Of a stretch of DNA of 56,230 nucleotides, positions 35,987-46,700 are shown in pieces; the stretch's first letter is position 1, and each line of letters starts with the position of its first letter. Source of the DNA: Candidatus Limnocylindrales bacterium (lineage in GTDB: Bacteria; Moduliflexota; Moduliflexia; Moduliflexales; JAUQPW01); contig DATMBG010000016.1 of the NCBI GenBank assembly GCA_035559535.1, forward strand, positions 1-56,230, written 5' to 3'. The notes under the pieces are model-generated. The model did not search any database. It was not told the DNA's origin and was given only the letters and a program-made list of their open reading frames with translations. The position numbers and the translations under genes were made by a program.

Positions 35987-37108
35987 TTAGTGCTTAGGGC
36001 TATAACTTTTCTTTTTAGAGATATTTTGCCAGACTACTAAAATAGGGCTTGCTACAAATATAGACGAATAGGTTCCCGTGACAACTCCAACTAGCATTGC
36101 AAAAGCAAAGCCATTGATGACTTCTCCCCCTCGAAGATACAGAATAAGGGTAACGATAAAGACCGTAAAAGCCGTTAAAATGGTTCGACTGAGGGTTTGA
36201 TTAATACTCATATTGACAATTTCTTCAAAGGGCTTACTTCGATAGTAAAGTCGAAGATTTTCTCGGATTCGGTCAAAAACAACGATGGTATCATTGACCG
36301 AATATCCAATGAGGGTTAAAATAGCGGCTACAACAGGTAGTGTAACTTCTCGATTGGTAATAGAAAACATACCGATCGTCACAATCACATCGTGGATCAG
36401 CGCGATAATAGCTGCAAAAGCGAATCGAAGATCTAAAATGATACAGACCACCAAAACTGCCACCAGGGCAACCGAAGTCAAAAGTGGAATATACATCCAC
36501 TCCAGGGAAGATAAAGCGATGGTCAACAGAGCGATTCCGGTGATAACGGCTATGGAAGTGACTGACTCGTAATCAAACCGCCAGCCTAAATAGAGGACCA
36601 TTCCGGCAATGGCAAATAAAAGGGCTAATTGAGCCTGGCGGGTCAATTCTCCTCCTACCTGAGGTCCTACACTCTCGATGCGTCTAACTTCAAAGGGATT
36701 ATCCCCCAATTTATTTTTAAGGCCCTCTACGACCTTACTCCCCACATTTTCTCCTGAAGCGCTTTGCTCTACACGGATGAGAATATCTCTATCACTTCCA
36801 AACTGCTGAATAATACTATCTCCCAGACCAACCGTTTGAAGGGTCTCTCGAATCTGATCGATTTGAACTGGTTTTTCAAAACGTACCTCGACCAGAGCTC
36901 CACCCTTGAAATCGATCCCTAAATCAAATCCACCTTTTATGATTACCGAACCGAGGCCCACAACGGCAGTAACAAGGGAAACAATAAAGGCTATTTTCCT
37001 TTTGCCGACAAAATCATAATTAATTCGTTTAAAAAGATACGAACTATAAACCTTTTGAGACTTACCCTTAACTGGGGTCTTTTCGACTTTTTCTGCTTTT
37101 GGTTGCAT
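35987..37108 (-). CDS. secF: Protein translocase subunit SecF
   Basis: A protein of 373 residues with a basic N-terminal extension of about 25. Six membrane segments; the first periplasmic loop includes FDLGIDFKGGALVEVRFE, and VFDRIRENLR (segment 4/5) is the SecF signature. With SecD and YajC it uses the proton gradient to help proteins leave SecYEG. It is 81 bp after secD, with a palindromic word array between. Confidence 0.96.
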   Translation of the reverse strand: MQPKAEKVEKTPVKGKSQKVYSSYLFKRINYDFVGKRKIAFIVSLVTAVVGLGSVIIKGGFDLGIDFKGGALVEVRFEKPVQIDQIRETLQTVGLGDSIIQQFGSDRDILIRVEQSASGENVGSKVVEGLKNKLGDNPFEVRRIESVGPQVGGELTRQAQLALLFAIAGMVLYLGWRFDYESVTSIAVITGIALLTIALSSLEWMYIPLLTSVALVAVLVVCIILDLRFAFAAIIALIHDVIVTIGMFSITNREVTLPVVAAILTLIGYSVNDTIVVFDRIRENLRLYYRSKPFEEIVNMSINQTLSRTILTAFTVFIVTLILYLRGGEVINGFAFAMLVGVVTGTYSSIFVASPILVVWQNISKKKSYSPKH

Positions 37109-37121
37109 TTTTTTTAGTCCA

Positions 37122-37182
37122 TGGTTGCCGTCCGTTGCCGTTCGTTAATAATCCACGGATAATGGGCAACGGGCAACGGACC
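37122..37182. repeat. Inverted short-word array between secD and secF
   Basis: GTTGCCGTCCGTTGCCGTTC (37124) and GGGCAACGGGCAACGGAC (37164-37181) are inverted. Same CAACG word family as 30730-30793 and 39246-39375. Confidence 0.75.
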
Positions 37183-37189
37183 GATGACA

Positions 37190-38749
37190 TTAAATACTCA
37201 GCGTCTTAACATTCCTCCCTGCCAGCATAAGATCGAACATCATCTTCGTCACGGTAATAGCAGTAAATAGGGTTGTCAAAATTCCGATACTAAGGGTTAC
37301 TGCAAATCCTTTAACGGGACCTGTACCAAATTGAAAAAGGATAATTCCTGAAAGGAGGGTGGTTAAATTGGCATCGATAATGGTAACGAAAGCTCTGGAG
37401 AAACCATTCTCAACGGCAGAGCGGACGGTTTTGCCCAGATCCAGTTCCTCACGGATTCGTTCAAAAATCAGAATGTTTGCATCCACCGCCATTCCAATGG
37501 TTAAGGCAATTCCTGCAATACCGGGTAACGTCAATGTTGCCCCAAAACCGGCCAGGGCTCCCACAAGCAGAAGAATATTAATCGCAAGGGCGATATTGGC
37601 AATCAGGCCGGATAACTTATAATAGGCAATCATAAAAATAACGACCAAAGCTGCTCCCATAAGGGAAGCCTGAATACCTAAACGGATAGAATCCTGTCCT
37701 AGAGAAGGTCCTACTGTACGATCTTCCAGGATCTTAACCGGCGCCGGTAAGGCACCGGCTCGAAGAACAATGGCCAGATCCGAGGCCTCTTCGACCGTGA
37801 AATTCCCGGTGATCTGCCCTTTATCCGTAATCTTGGAGCGAATCACAGGGGCTGATTGAACTTTGTTGTCCAGCACAATAGCCAACTGCTTATCGATATT
37901 GGCTTCGGTCAACTCCCCAAATTTTCGAGAACCTTCCCGGCCGAATTCAAAGCTTACAGCCGGCATATTATATTCATCCCGACTGGTCCGGGCATCTTTC
38001 AGATCGGCCCCGGTGACCTTCGCTTCTTTTTCTAGCAAATAGTACCGGCTAACTTTCCCCTCACCGGTTTTACCGGAAGAAGCCTGGGGAAGTATCTCCG
38101 TACCCTCCGGAATCTTTCCCCCATATCGCTGGAGGAGTTCTTCCTGGCTTGCAGCCACATCTCTAACCAGTTGAAACCGAAGCTCTGCGGTTTTCCCTAC
38201 CAACTCCTTTGCACGTTCCGGATCATTGATTCCTGCCAGCTCTACAATAATTCGGTTTTCCCCCTCCCGTTGAATAATAGGTTCCCGAACCCCAAACTGA
38301 TCCACCCGATTCCGGATAGTTCTCAGGGCCTGTTGCAGAGCATTCTCCTTAATATTCTGAATGGCTTTACTCTCCAATCCAAGGACAAGTCTGGTATTAT
38401 CCGAAGGGGGAGGTTTCCTCTCAAAGTTGGGAAGATTGTCCCGAACTATCTTCATAACCCCGGATTCAGATTGGGGATCTACCAGTTGCAAGGTCAGGCT
38501 ATGATCCGGGTTAACCGACAAAAGCTGATATTTAATTTTGTTTTTATTTAATTCTTTTTCTAAAAAATCTTTGGCCCTGATCACTTCATTCTGCACCGCT
38601 TTATCCGTTTCAACTTCCAGAGCCAGGTGAATGCCACCCTGTAAGTCCAGACCCAGGTTTAGTTTCTCCCGGGGTGGATAAATAGCCCATCCTGCTGCTA
38701 TCAGTAAAAGAATAGTAAGACCTAATCGCCACTTTAAATCGCTTTTCAA
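37190..38749 (-). CDS. secD: Protein translocase subunit SecD
   Basis: A protein of 519 residues. LNLGLDLQGGIHLALEVE follows the first membrane segment, then the P1 periplasmic domain with RNRVDQFGVREPIIQREG, and five C-terminal segments with VDANILIFERIREEL. The start appears to be TTG 38749 (KSDLKWRL); no ATG fits the conserved N-terminus better. Second gene of the yajC-secD-secF run. Confidence 0.96.
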   Translation of the reverse strand: MKSDLKWRLGLTILLLIAAGWAIYPPREKLNLGLDLQGGIHLALEVETDKAVQNEVIRAKDFLEKELNKNKIKYQLLSVNPDHSLTLQLVDPQSESGVMKIVRDNLPNFERKPPPSDNTRLVLGLESKAIQNIKENALQQALRTIRNRVDQFGVREPIIQREGENRIIVELAGINDPERAKELVGKTAELRFQLVRDVAASQEELLQRYGGKIPEGTEILPQASSGKTGEGKVSRYYLLEKEAKVTGADLKDARTSRDEYNMPAVSFEFGREGSRKFGELTEANIDKQLAIVLDNKVQSAPVIRSKITDKGQITGNFTVEEASDLAIVLRAGALPAPVKILEDRTVGPSLGQDSIRLGIQASLMGAALVVIFMIAYYKLSGLIANIALAINILLLVGALAGFGATLTLPGIAGIALTIGMAVDANILIFERIREELDLGKTVRSAVENGFSRAFVTIIDANLTTLLSGIILFQFGTGPVKGFAVTLSIGILTTLFTAITVTKMMFDLMLAGRNVKTLSI

Positions 38750-38765
38750 GGAACTCTTTTATAAA

Positions 38766-38860
38766 GAGTATGGGAGTATGGAAGTATGGAAGTATGGGAG
38801 TATGAGAAAATTTACCCCCATACCCCCATACTCCCACACTCCTATACTCCCATACTCCCT
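38766..38860. repeat. Inverted short-word array (AGTATGGGAGTATGG type)
   Basis: The left arm is a run of GAGTATGGGAGTATGGAAG words and the right arm the inverse CCCATACTCCCACACTCC. It fills the gap between yajC and secD. Same family at 45101-45187 and 49553-49636. Confidence 0.9.
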
Positions 38861-38876
38861 ATAGACTCCCCATGTC

Positions 38877-39239
38877 TCATTCAGAAGTAGACCCTTCTCC
38901 GTTATTGCTGGCCTCGTTCTGGAACCCAGCTATGGCGTTGCGGGAAACCTTCACCTTCACTTGGTCAGCAATCCTGAGTTGTACATAGGAATCATTCAAC
39001 CCGACAATGGTCCCATACAGCCCACCGGTTGTAATCACCTTATCCCCCTTTTTGAGATTGGCAAGCATGTCCCTGATCTCTTTCTGGCGCTTTTGCTGGG
39101 GTCTGATTAGCAGAAAGTAGAAAATTACGAACATGATGATCAGGGGAGTAAAGGAAAGTAAACCTTCTATGGGACTCCCTCCAGGTGCCGGAGCACCTGC
39201 CAATAATTTGGCTATATCCGATAATCCTATAAGTTGCAC
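38877..39239 (-). CDS. yajC: Preprotein translocase subunit YajC
   Basis: A protein of 120 residues from GTG 39239. One membrane segment (IIMFVIFYFLLIRPQQKRQKE) and the conserved LKKGDKVITTGGLYGTIVGL. The N-terminal Ala/Gly/Pro-rich stretch before the membrane segment is typical. It lies between tgt and secD. Confidence 0.96.
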   Translation of the reverse strand: MQLIGLSDIAKLLAGAPAPGGSPIEGLLSFTPLIIMFVIFYFLLIRPQQKRQKEIRDMLANLKKGDKVITTGGLYGTIVGLNDSYVQLRIADQVKVKVSRNAIAGFQNEASNNGEGSTSE

Positions 39240-39245
39240 AGCCTT

Positions 39246-39375
39246 TTGTCCGTCATCTGTTACCCGTTGTCTGTGGGCATAGGGTTGATGGCACTTTTTT
39301 ACGGTTTAACTTTTTAAAATTGAAGAGAAAGGATTCTCCACCCGGAACAACGGACAATAGACAACGAACAATTGA
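39246..39375. repeat. Inverted short-word array between tgt and yajC
   Basis: The left arm 39246-39276 (TTGTCCGTCATCTGTTACCC) and right arm 39341-39375 (CCGGAACAACGGACAATAG) are inverted, with a 65-bp AT-rich centre. Member of the CAACG word family. Confidence 0.7.
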
Positions 39376-39379
39376 CCTG

Positions 39380-41126
<1,747 letters not shown>

Positions 41127-41155
41127 TTGACGTAAAGCCCAATTTGGCTTATATA
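41127..41155 (+). promoter_or_regulatory. Putative sigma-70 promoter for the LysM gene
   Basis: TTGACG (41127-41132), 17-bp spacer, TATATA (41150-41155), followed by the start codon about 98 bp downstream. Upstream sequence is AT-rich. Inferred from consensus match only. Confidence 0.55.
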
Positions 41156-41252
41156 CTACCACATATTTTAGCAGAATATTTTAGCAGAGTATAAAGACAT
41201 TACCTCAAGGCTTCGGATAAATCCGAACAATTCTATAAGGGAAGGGTTATTT

Positions 41253-41900
41253 ATGATAAGGAACAATCTAAAAGAGTATATATCCCGTTCTCAAAGGGAT
41301 AAAATAAAACCTATTGCAATGATAGTTGGTAGTCTTGTCATCATCGGTATATTGGCAGGTTCTATGTACTGGGCGGCCAGGTCGGATAGCAAGAAAGACC
41401 ATGTCAGTGCAAAGGTTGAGACGACGAGTCCTGTCAAAACTAATAATCCGGAGATCAAACCAGATAGTAGAGAATCAAAGGCTGAGGTTAAAACCTCTGA
41501 TGCCAATACCCAGACCCAGGCTCAAGAGATCAAAAGCTTAGAAGACGAGATTGCGCGACTCCGCAAGCAAAATGAAGAATTGTCCTTGAAGGTAAAGAAC
41601 TTAGAAAAACAGCTTCGTGACACTGCAACTGCTACCAATCGGACTACCGTTACCAAACCTGAAGCCGTCGAAGAGAAAAAACTTGAAACCGCCAAATCTT
41701 CCGAAGAGAAAAAGCTGGCAAAATCCGTAGATAAATCCCGAGGGAAGGAAAATAAAATTTCCTATACGGTAAAAAAGGGGGATACCCTGTGGAGTATCGC
41801 CGATAAATACGGGGTCAGTGTCAATGCTATCAAAGAGTGGAATAATTTACGGGATGAAAAACTTGCGATAGGGGAAGAAATTACGGTTATAAAGCCTTAA
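41253..41900 (+). CDS. Membrane-anchored LysM-domain protein
   Basis: A protein of 215 residues. Basic N-terminus, one membrane segment (about 20-42), Ser/Thr/Lys-rich linker, short coiled coil (about 90-125), another charged linker, and a C-terminal LysM domain (about 169-213: YTVKKGDTLWSIADKYGVSVNAI, LAIGEEITV). It binds peptidoglycan in the periplasm. Shine-Dalgarno AAGGGAAGGG. The next gene, a cyclase-like receptor, starts 42 bp later. Confidence 0.9.
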   Translation: MIRNNLKEYISRSQRDKIKPIAMIVGSLVIIGILAGSMYWAARSDSKKDHVSAKVETTSPVKTNNPEIKPDSRESKAEVKTSDANTQTQAQEIKSLEDEIARLRKQNEELSLKVKNLEKQLRDTATATNRTTVTKPEAVEEKKLETAKSSEEKKLAKSVDKSRGKENKISYTVKKGDTLWSIADKYGVSVNAIKEWNNLRDEKLAIGEEITVIKP

Positions 41901-41904
41901 AAAC

Positions 41905-41926
41905 ATCAAACGAGGGCGTTTGACCT
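41905..41926. repeat. TCAAACGAGGGCGTTTGA palindrome
   Basis: A 7-bp stem with short loop in the 42-bp gap between the LysM and cyclase genes. Member of the TCAAACG...CGTTTGA family. Confidence 0.65.
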
Positions 41927-41942
41927 ACTAATACAGTCTTCC

Positions 41943-43331
41943 ATGCAGGTATCTATAACTCTAAAGGCTAAGCTATGTCTGCTCATCCTGGGACTCCTTA
42001 TCCTGACTATTTTGGGCGTTGGAATTTTATTCATTCTCTCGGAAAGAGATACTTTATATACCCTTATGAAGAACCAGGGGGAAGCACTGGTTACCGACCT
42101 GGCTCAAACCAGTGCCGAACCCCTCTTAAATGAAGATGACCTGATCCTCAATTCCCTGGTGAGGAATGCAAGCTCGAAAAGATCGGTTGAAGCCGCCTTT
42201 GTTGTGGATAACCAGGGTATCGTACGCGCCCATTCGGAGGCAGAGTTTATAGGAGTAAAATTTACACTTCCTGCCGGGCTTAAAGAGGCCTATGAAGCTC
42301 AGCATCAAATTATCGCCCAACCTTATACTACCCCTAAGGGGGTTCCTACGCTTTATTTTCTACGTCCTATATTTTACAACAATCTTCAGCTTGGTACGGC
42401 CCATTTGGAACTCTCCCAGGATGTTATAAATACGGCTGTCCGGGAGGCCATTCATAGAATTATAGGATTTTTAATCGGTGCAATTATTCTCGGAAGTATC
42501 GCTTCCCTGGGCCTGGCTTCCTGGATCTTAACTCCCATCTATGATCTTATAGAAGGAACCAAAGCCATAGCCGGGGGAAACTATCAATACCGATTACCGG
42601 TTAAATCCCAGGATGAGATCGGTACGCTGACCCAGGCTTTCAATTCCATGGCCCAGACCCTTCAGCATAAGGAGCGGGTAGAACGGGCGTTTGGTAAATA
42701 TGTATCCGGCCAGATTGCAGAATGGATCCTTAAAAATCCCCAGATCTATGTGGGAGGTATCCGGCAAGAAGTGACCGTTCTGTTTGCGAGTATTCGAGGA
42801 TTTACATCCCTGGCCGAAACCATTCCGCCGGAACAAGTGGTCGAATTGTTAAATCGATATCTAACGGTCATGACCCGGGTCATCTTTGATTTTAATGGAC
42901 TTCTGGATAAATTTATGGGAGATGCCATCATGGCCGTCTTTGGAGCTCCCGTGTTGAGGCAAGAAAATCACGCCGAGATGGCCGTTAGAGCAGCCCTTAA
43001 AATCCAGGAAGAAATTCAAAAGTTAGGTGATCAGCTTCAACGGGAAGGAAAAAAATATGTTGGCGTTGGAATCGGGATCAATTCCGGAGAAGTCGTCTCG
43101 GGTAACATGGGATCCCTGGAGCGATTAGAATATACAGTCCTGGGGGATAATGTTCATATTGCTTCCCGACTTGAGTCTGTCGCCGGTAGCGGCCAAATTC
43201 TTATTACCGAGGCCGTCTATCAAAAAGTTAAAAACCTGATCGATGTGGATCCATTACCCCCCATGCCCATCAAAGGACGAACGAAACCACTCCTCAGTTA
43301 TGAGGTAAAAAAACTGAAAAACAACACATAA
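41943..43331 (+). CDS. Membrane sensor with HAMP and class III nucleotidyl cyclase domain (altered active site)
   Basis: A protein of 462 residues. Two membrane segments (about 9-32 and 167-190) enclose a periplasmic sensor region, then HAMP (about 190-245, SQDEIGTLTQAFNSMAQTL) and a class III adenylate/guanylate cyclase domain (about 270-455). Kept: Asp327 (second metal ligand), Lys323 (adenine-selecting) in LDKFMGDAIMAVFG, and Arg409. Changed: the first metal Asp is Ser283 (VLFASIRGFT instead of VLFADIRGFT) and the transition-state Asn is His405 (GDNVHIASRLE). A homodimer should therefore be impaired or regulatory. A TPR/cNMP-binding protein is encoded about 6 kb away. Confidence 0.88.
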   Translation: MQVSITLKAKLCLLILGLLILTILGVGILFILSERDTLYTLMKNQGEALVTDLAQTSAEPLLNEDDLILNSLVRNASSKRSVEAAFVVDNQGIVRAHSEAEFIGVKFTLPAGLKEAYEAQHQIIAQPYTTPKGVPTLYFLRPIFYNNLQLGTAHLELSQDVINTAVREAIHRIIGFLIGAIILGSIASLGLASWILTPIYDLIEGTKAIAGGNYQYRLPVKSQDEIGTLTQAFNSMAQTLQHKERVERAFGKYVSGQIAEWILKNPQIYVGGIRQEVTVLFASIRGFTSLAETIPPEQVVELLNRYLTVMTRVIFDFNGLLDKFMGDAIMAVFGAPVLRQENHAEMAVRAALKIQEEIQKLGDQLQREGKKYVGVGIGINSGEVVSGNMGSLERLEYTVLGDNVHIASRLESVAGSGQILITEAVYQKVKNLIDVDPLPPMPIKGRTKPLLSYEVKKLKNNT

Positions 43332-43632
43332 CAGACGGCAATCCTATCCCAGCAGGTAGTAAAAAGAAACCACCCGGTAAGATCGGTCTCAGATTGAACT
43401 ATTTTCCTTAAAGCCGTAGCCCTCTCCGGCTCACCCTGGATGGGGAAGTACAATTTTGGCCACCGGCTCTCCAGGGAATTCGTAACTCAACAGATAAGGC
43501 GTCATTCCTGGCGAAGCCAGCTCCCGTTGATGGATGGCTTCACCACGGAGTTTATTTTGAGCCCTTCGATAAACTCAAGACAAACTTTACCGAAGGATTC
43601 TTTGCCATAACAGACTACTTTATAAGTCCAGA
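43332..43632. other. Gap with low-grade repeats
   Basis: 301 bp between convergent genes. A block GTCATTCCTGGCGAAGCC is followed by a block CCCTTCGATAAACTCAAGAC; both look like common intergenic filler. An open stretch of about 43 codons on the - strand ending at 43431 has no plausible start or Shine-Dalgarno. Confidence 0.4.
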
Positions 43633-43926
43633 TTACGTCCGATTTTTTTCTACAAATTTGGCTAAAGAATTGATGCTGGCAAATGCCTTCATACCGGTTT
43701 CCATATCGGTAATGGAAACCCCAAATTCAGTCTCCAGAGCAACCACAACTTCCAAAGCTGCCATAGAATCGACCCCAAGCTTTGTCAGGGGAGTATCATC
43801 CCCAATTTCATGGGGGGTTAGATTAAGACCGGTCGCCTGAATCAGAATCTCTTTAAGTCTTTTTTTCAAAGCTGCGTCGGCCACACTCCGTCGGGTAGGG
43901 AACAACACGTAGCAAATAGTACTCAT
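43633..43926 (-). CDS. Acyl carrier protein
   Basis: 97 residues as drawn from ATG 43926, somewhat long for an ACP; GTG 43884 or 43908 could be the true start. GVDSMAALEVVVALE carries the Ser that receives 4'-phosphopantetheine, followed by an acidic helix. It is not beside fatty-acid synthesis genes, so a dedicated ACP (lipid, polyketide or peptide modification) is likely. The upstream partner gene ends 32 bp before. Confidence 0.85.
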   Translation of the reverse strand: MSTICYVLFPTRRSVADAALKKRLKEILIQATGLNLTPHEIGDDTPLTKLGVDSMAALEVVVALETEFGVSITDMETGMKAFASINSLAKFVEKNRT

Positions 43927-43958
43927 CCATTCTTCGCCACATGCCGTCTACGCTGTTT

Positions 43959-44399
43959 TTACGTTTGTCCTTCCTGTAAGGGACTGACTGCGATAAACCG
44001 ATAAACCTCTCCGGGTCCTACATCAAACGCAAATGAGAAGGCCCCATTGGCATCGGGAGGAGGCAAGAAATCTATATACTCCCGGGGTCCATGACCTTCC
44101 CTGAAAATCCAGAGCTCCGCACGGGGGGAATCATTCCAGATGACTCCATGGACAGAAGGACCACTTCGATAGCCACACGAACAGACAATCATGTCAAAAT
44201 CCGGTATCGTTACCCCTTGATTTAACTCCAGCTCCTCAGACCCCGTGGGAGGCGCATCGATATCTTTCCAGTACTCAACCACCAAAATATCGCTTCGACC
44301 GGAGTCCCGATTTTCAATATAAGCCTCGGAACCGTAGAACCCTTTTGTAACCCTGCGAACATTCCCCTCAGTGGACTTCCTATCCTTCTTAACGGACAT
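43959..44399 (-). CDS. Unknown small protein paired with ACP
   Basis: A protein of 146 residues, no signal peptide or membrane segment. Beta-rich by pattern, with CSCGYRSGPSVHG and FSFAFDVGPGEVYRFIAVSP. A charged N-terminus of about 25 residues. Strong Shine-Dalgarno AAGGAGAG. No family recognised. The ACP gene follows 32 bp downstream, so a shared operon is likely. Confidence 0.7.
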   Translation of the reverse strand: MSVKKDRKSTEGNVRRVTKGFYGSEAYIENRDSGRSDILVVEYWKDIDAPPTGSEELELNQGVTIPDFDMIVCSCGYRSGPSVHGVIWNDSPRAELWIFREGHGPREYIDFLPPPDANGAFSFAFDVGPGEVYRFIAVSPLQEGQT

Positions 44400-44608
44400 A
44401 ATTCTCTCCTTATTCCACCATACCGAAATAACGTTTATTAAAAAACAACGATTAAAATAAAACCTTTCGGTGTGTCTCTAAGCTATCTTCAACTTCCAAG
44501 TAAAGTGGCATAAAGAGAGGGATTTGTCAAGAAAAAGCTATCGAAAAAACAAAATTTGAGCAATAAAGGACCTTGTTTTTATCCCCTTTTCTCCTTTATT
44601 ATTAATTC

Positions 44609-45082
44609 ATGAATCCCTTAACCCATTTTGATGATCAAGGTCAGGCCCACATGGTAGATGTGAGCGATAAGGCTTCCACCCGGCGAGAAGCTGTAGCCCA
44701 GGGGGTAGTTTACATGAAGCCGGAAACCTTCCGGATGATTGTGAATCAGAAAATTGCCAAGGGTGACGTATTCGGCGTGGCCCGGATAGCCGGGATTATG
44801 GCAGCTAAAAAAACCAGTGAACTGATTCCTCTCTGCCATCCACTGGCCATTACAGGAATCGATATCTTTTTTAATCCCGTAGAGGCAGAGAGTAAAATTG
44901 AAATCCGGGCCGAAGTCCGTATCACAGATAAAACAGGGGTCGAAATGGAAGCCCTTACCGCGGTCTCCATTGCAGCTTTAACTATTTACGATATGTGTAA
45001 AGCCGTAGACCGCGGAATGAGAATCTCCGATATTCACCTCGTCAAAAAAACCGGGGGTAAAAGCGGAACGTTTATCGCATAA
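44609..45082 (+). CDS. moaC: Cyclic pyranopterin monophosphate synthase MoaC
   Basis: A protein of 157 residues, usual length. [28 protein letters not shown] (His near active site) and [25 protein letters not shown] are all present; Asp/Lys catalytic residues in the last block are kept. Second half of the GTP to cPMP step of molybdenum cofactor synthesis. No other moa gene in the window. Confidence 0.97.
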   Translation: MNPLTHFDDQGQAHMVDVSDKASTRREAVAQGVVYMKPETFRMIVNQKIAKGDVFGVARIAGIMAAKKTSELIPLCHPLAITGIDIFFNPVEAESKIEIRAEVRITDKTGVEMEALTAVSIAALTIYDMCKAVDRGMRISDIHLVKKTGGKSGTFIA

Positions 45083-45100
45083 ATTCAAGGTTAAGGAGGC

Positions 45101-45187
45101 GTGTGGGAGTGGGGGGGGGGTATGGAAGTATGGGAGTGGGGGGTATGGAAGTTCTAACTTCCACACTCCCATACCCCCATACTTCTA
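45101..45187. repeat. Inverted short-word array (AGTATGGGAGT type)
   Basis: A left arm of GTGTGGGAGTGG and GTATGGAAGTATGGGAGTGG words, the centre GGAAGTTCTAACTTCC, and the inverse CCACACTCCCATACCCCCAT. It lies between convergent moaC and the TPR gene, where it could act as a bidirectional hairpin. Confidence 0.88.
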
Positions 45188-46519
45188 TTATCTCTGCTCT
45201 CCCGGCGCAGGTTGTGGGGGTTGACCGGGGGGTCCTGATGGCGGAGCCTGGCCGGTCGAAGGAGGTGATTGTTCAGCAGGCTGCCCGGGACTTGCAGGCT
45301 TCCCTGCAGGGGGTTGTACGGGAGATTGAGCTGGAGGAGTCGGAGCACCCGAAGTGGGAGCTTGAGGTGCAGGAGCCGAAGGTTGGGAAGACGGTTGGGT
45401 AGGCGTTTGGACACCGGAAGCCGGAGCTTGGGGTGCAGGAGCCGGAGGCTGGACAGACGGGGCTTTTCTCTGTGATTTTCCCGCTACAGCTTTTACTTTA
45501 GACCTCCGAAGGCTTTTCTTTTTCTTTTTGTAAGCGGGCTTCGAGATTTCTTCCTTTGCTTTCTCCGGTTTGGAAAAGCTTGCCAATCTCACCTCTTCTT
45601 GCCTCTTCAGGGCCGTCTGTAAATCATCGTAATATTCCTTCAAAGATCTCAACTGAAAGGCTTTTTGAAATGCTTCCACCGCCTGATCGTACTTTCCTTC
45701 CCGGTACAAATCCTTTCCATAAAGATGATAAGCTTTAGCTAAAAGCGTAGTCACCTCTCCATCTGAAGGATTCAGTTGAATTACCCTGTTAAACTCTGAA
45801 ATCGCCTTACCAGGGTCTTTTCGTTCAAGATAGAGGTTACCCAACAGTGTATGGGTGGCTGCATCGTTGGGATTTAATTCTACCAGTTTTAATAGGCTTG
45901 CTTCGGCTTGATCATAAGACTTATCGGTCAGATAGGTTTGAGCTAAAGAGATATAACCGTCTCTAAAATTGGGATCCAGGGCAAGAGCCTGATTAATCTC
46001 CTGGATAGCTTCGGGTTTCTTACCCTGGACTAAATAAATTTTGCCAAGGAGGAGATGGGCCTGGGGATAATTTGGATTTAATTGGAGCGCCTGGTTGCTT
46101 TCCATTGTAGCGGCATTGAAAAAAAAGGTTTTCTCGGTCTCTAGAGTGGTCTCCGGATAATTCTTGAGATTCGTCCGCTGATAAGCTATCAAAGCCTCCC
46201 CTTTTTGATAATATTTATCTGCCAATTGATAATGGGCCTCTGCAGAATTCGGATTCTTTGCTACATTTTCCTGGGCCTTCATAATTTGACCATCTAAACC
46301 ATTCCAGCCGGTATTGAGATGATTCAATTTCAGTTCTCGTAATTCTGGATTATCAATTTTACGATACTCCTGGGCAGCCTGATAATAGAGGTGTTGCCTT
46401 TCATACTTTTCCCCTTCTTCCAGAGGACCCCCCCAGGCTGTTGTCAAGCTTATCAGGCTGACCAGAAAAGGACCCGACCCGTAAAACTTCAAAGCTTTTA
46501 TTAAGATTTTTGATCTCAC
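45188..46519 (-). CDS. TPR protein with Pro/Ala/Gln-rich tail
   Basis: A protein of 443 residues from GTG 46519 (Shine-Dalgarno AAAAGGAGG 6 bp upstream). N-terminal signal-like segment (about 14-30). About five TPR units between 40 and 300 (AHLLLGKIYLVQGKKPEAIQE, AATHTLLGNLYLERKDPGKAI). Then a Lys-rich stretch (KKKKKSLRRSKVK) and a low-complexity Pro/Ala/Gln/Ser tail (about 350-443). Probably exported scaffold; no catalytic domain. Confidence 0.8.
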   Translation of the reverse strand: MRSKILIKALKFYGSGPFLVSLISLTTAWGGPLEEGEKYERQHLYYQAAQEYRKIDNPELRELKLNHLNTGWNGLDGQIMKAQENVAKNPNSAEAHYQLADKYYQKGEALIAYQRTNLKNYPETTLETEKTFFFNAATMESNQALQLNPNYPQAHLLLGKIYLVQGKKPEAIQEINQALALDPNFRDGYISLAQTYLTDKSYDQAEASLLKLVELNPNDAATHTLLGNLYLERKDPGKAISEFNRVIQLNPSDGEVTTLLAKAYHLYGKDLYREGKYDQAVEAFQKAFQLRSLKEYYDDLQTALKRQEEVRLASFSKPEKAKEEISKPAYKKKKKSLRRSKVKAVAGKSQRKAPSVQPPAPAPQAPASGVQTPTQPSSQPSAPAPQAPTSGAPTPPAQSPVQPPAGKPASPGQPAEQSPPSTGQAPPSGPPGQPPQPAPGEQR

Positions 46520-46700
46520 CGTTATCCTCCTTTTAAGTAAGCTAGCTGTTTAGCCAAGGTAAAACCGCCCAGTCCATCTTTTTGTGATAGATATCTTGAC
46601 AAAACTTGAGGTAACAGTCAATATTTATCTTGTACTTTATTTTAAATAATTTGGAATCTCCATTACGTTAAATAAAACCCTTGAAACATGGGAGAGTAAA

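Noticed and set aside
43431-43559. About 43 open codons on the - strand in the gap after the cyclase gene
   Set aside because: No start or Shine-Dalgarno; the DNA matches common intergenic filler blocks.
44400-44608. Molybdenum cofactor riboswitch before moaC
   Set aside because: No long conserved stem or loop seen; a promoter in the AT-rich divergent gap is a simpler reading.
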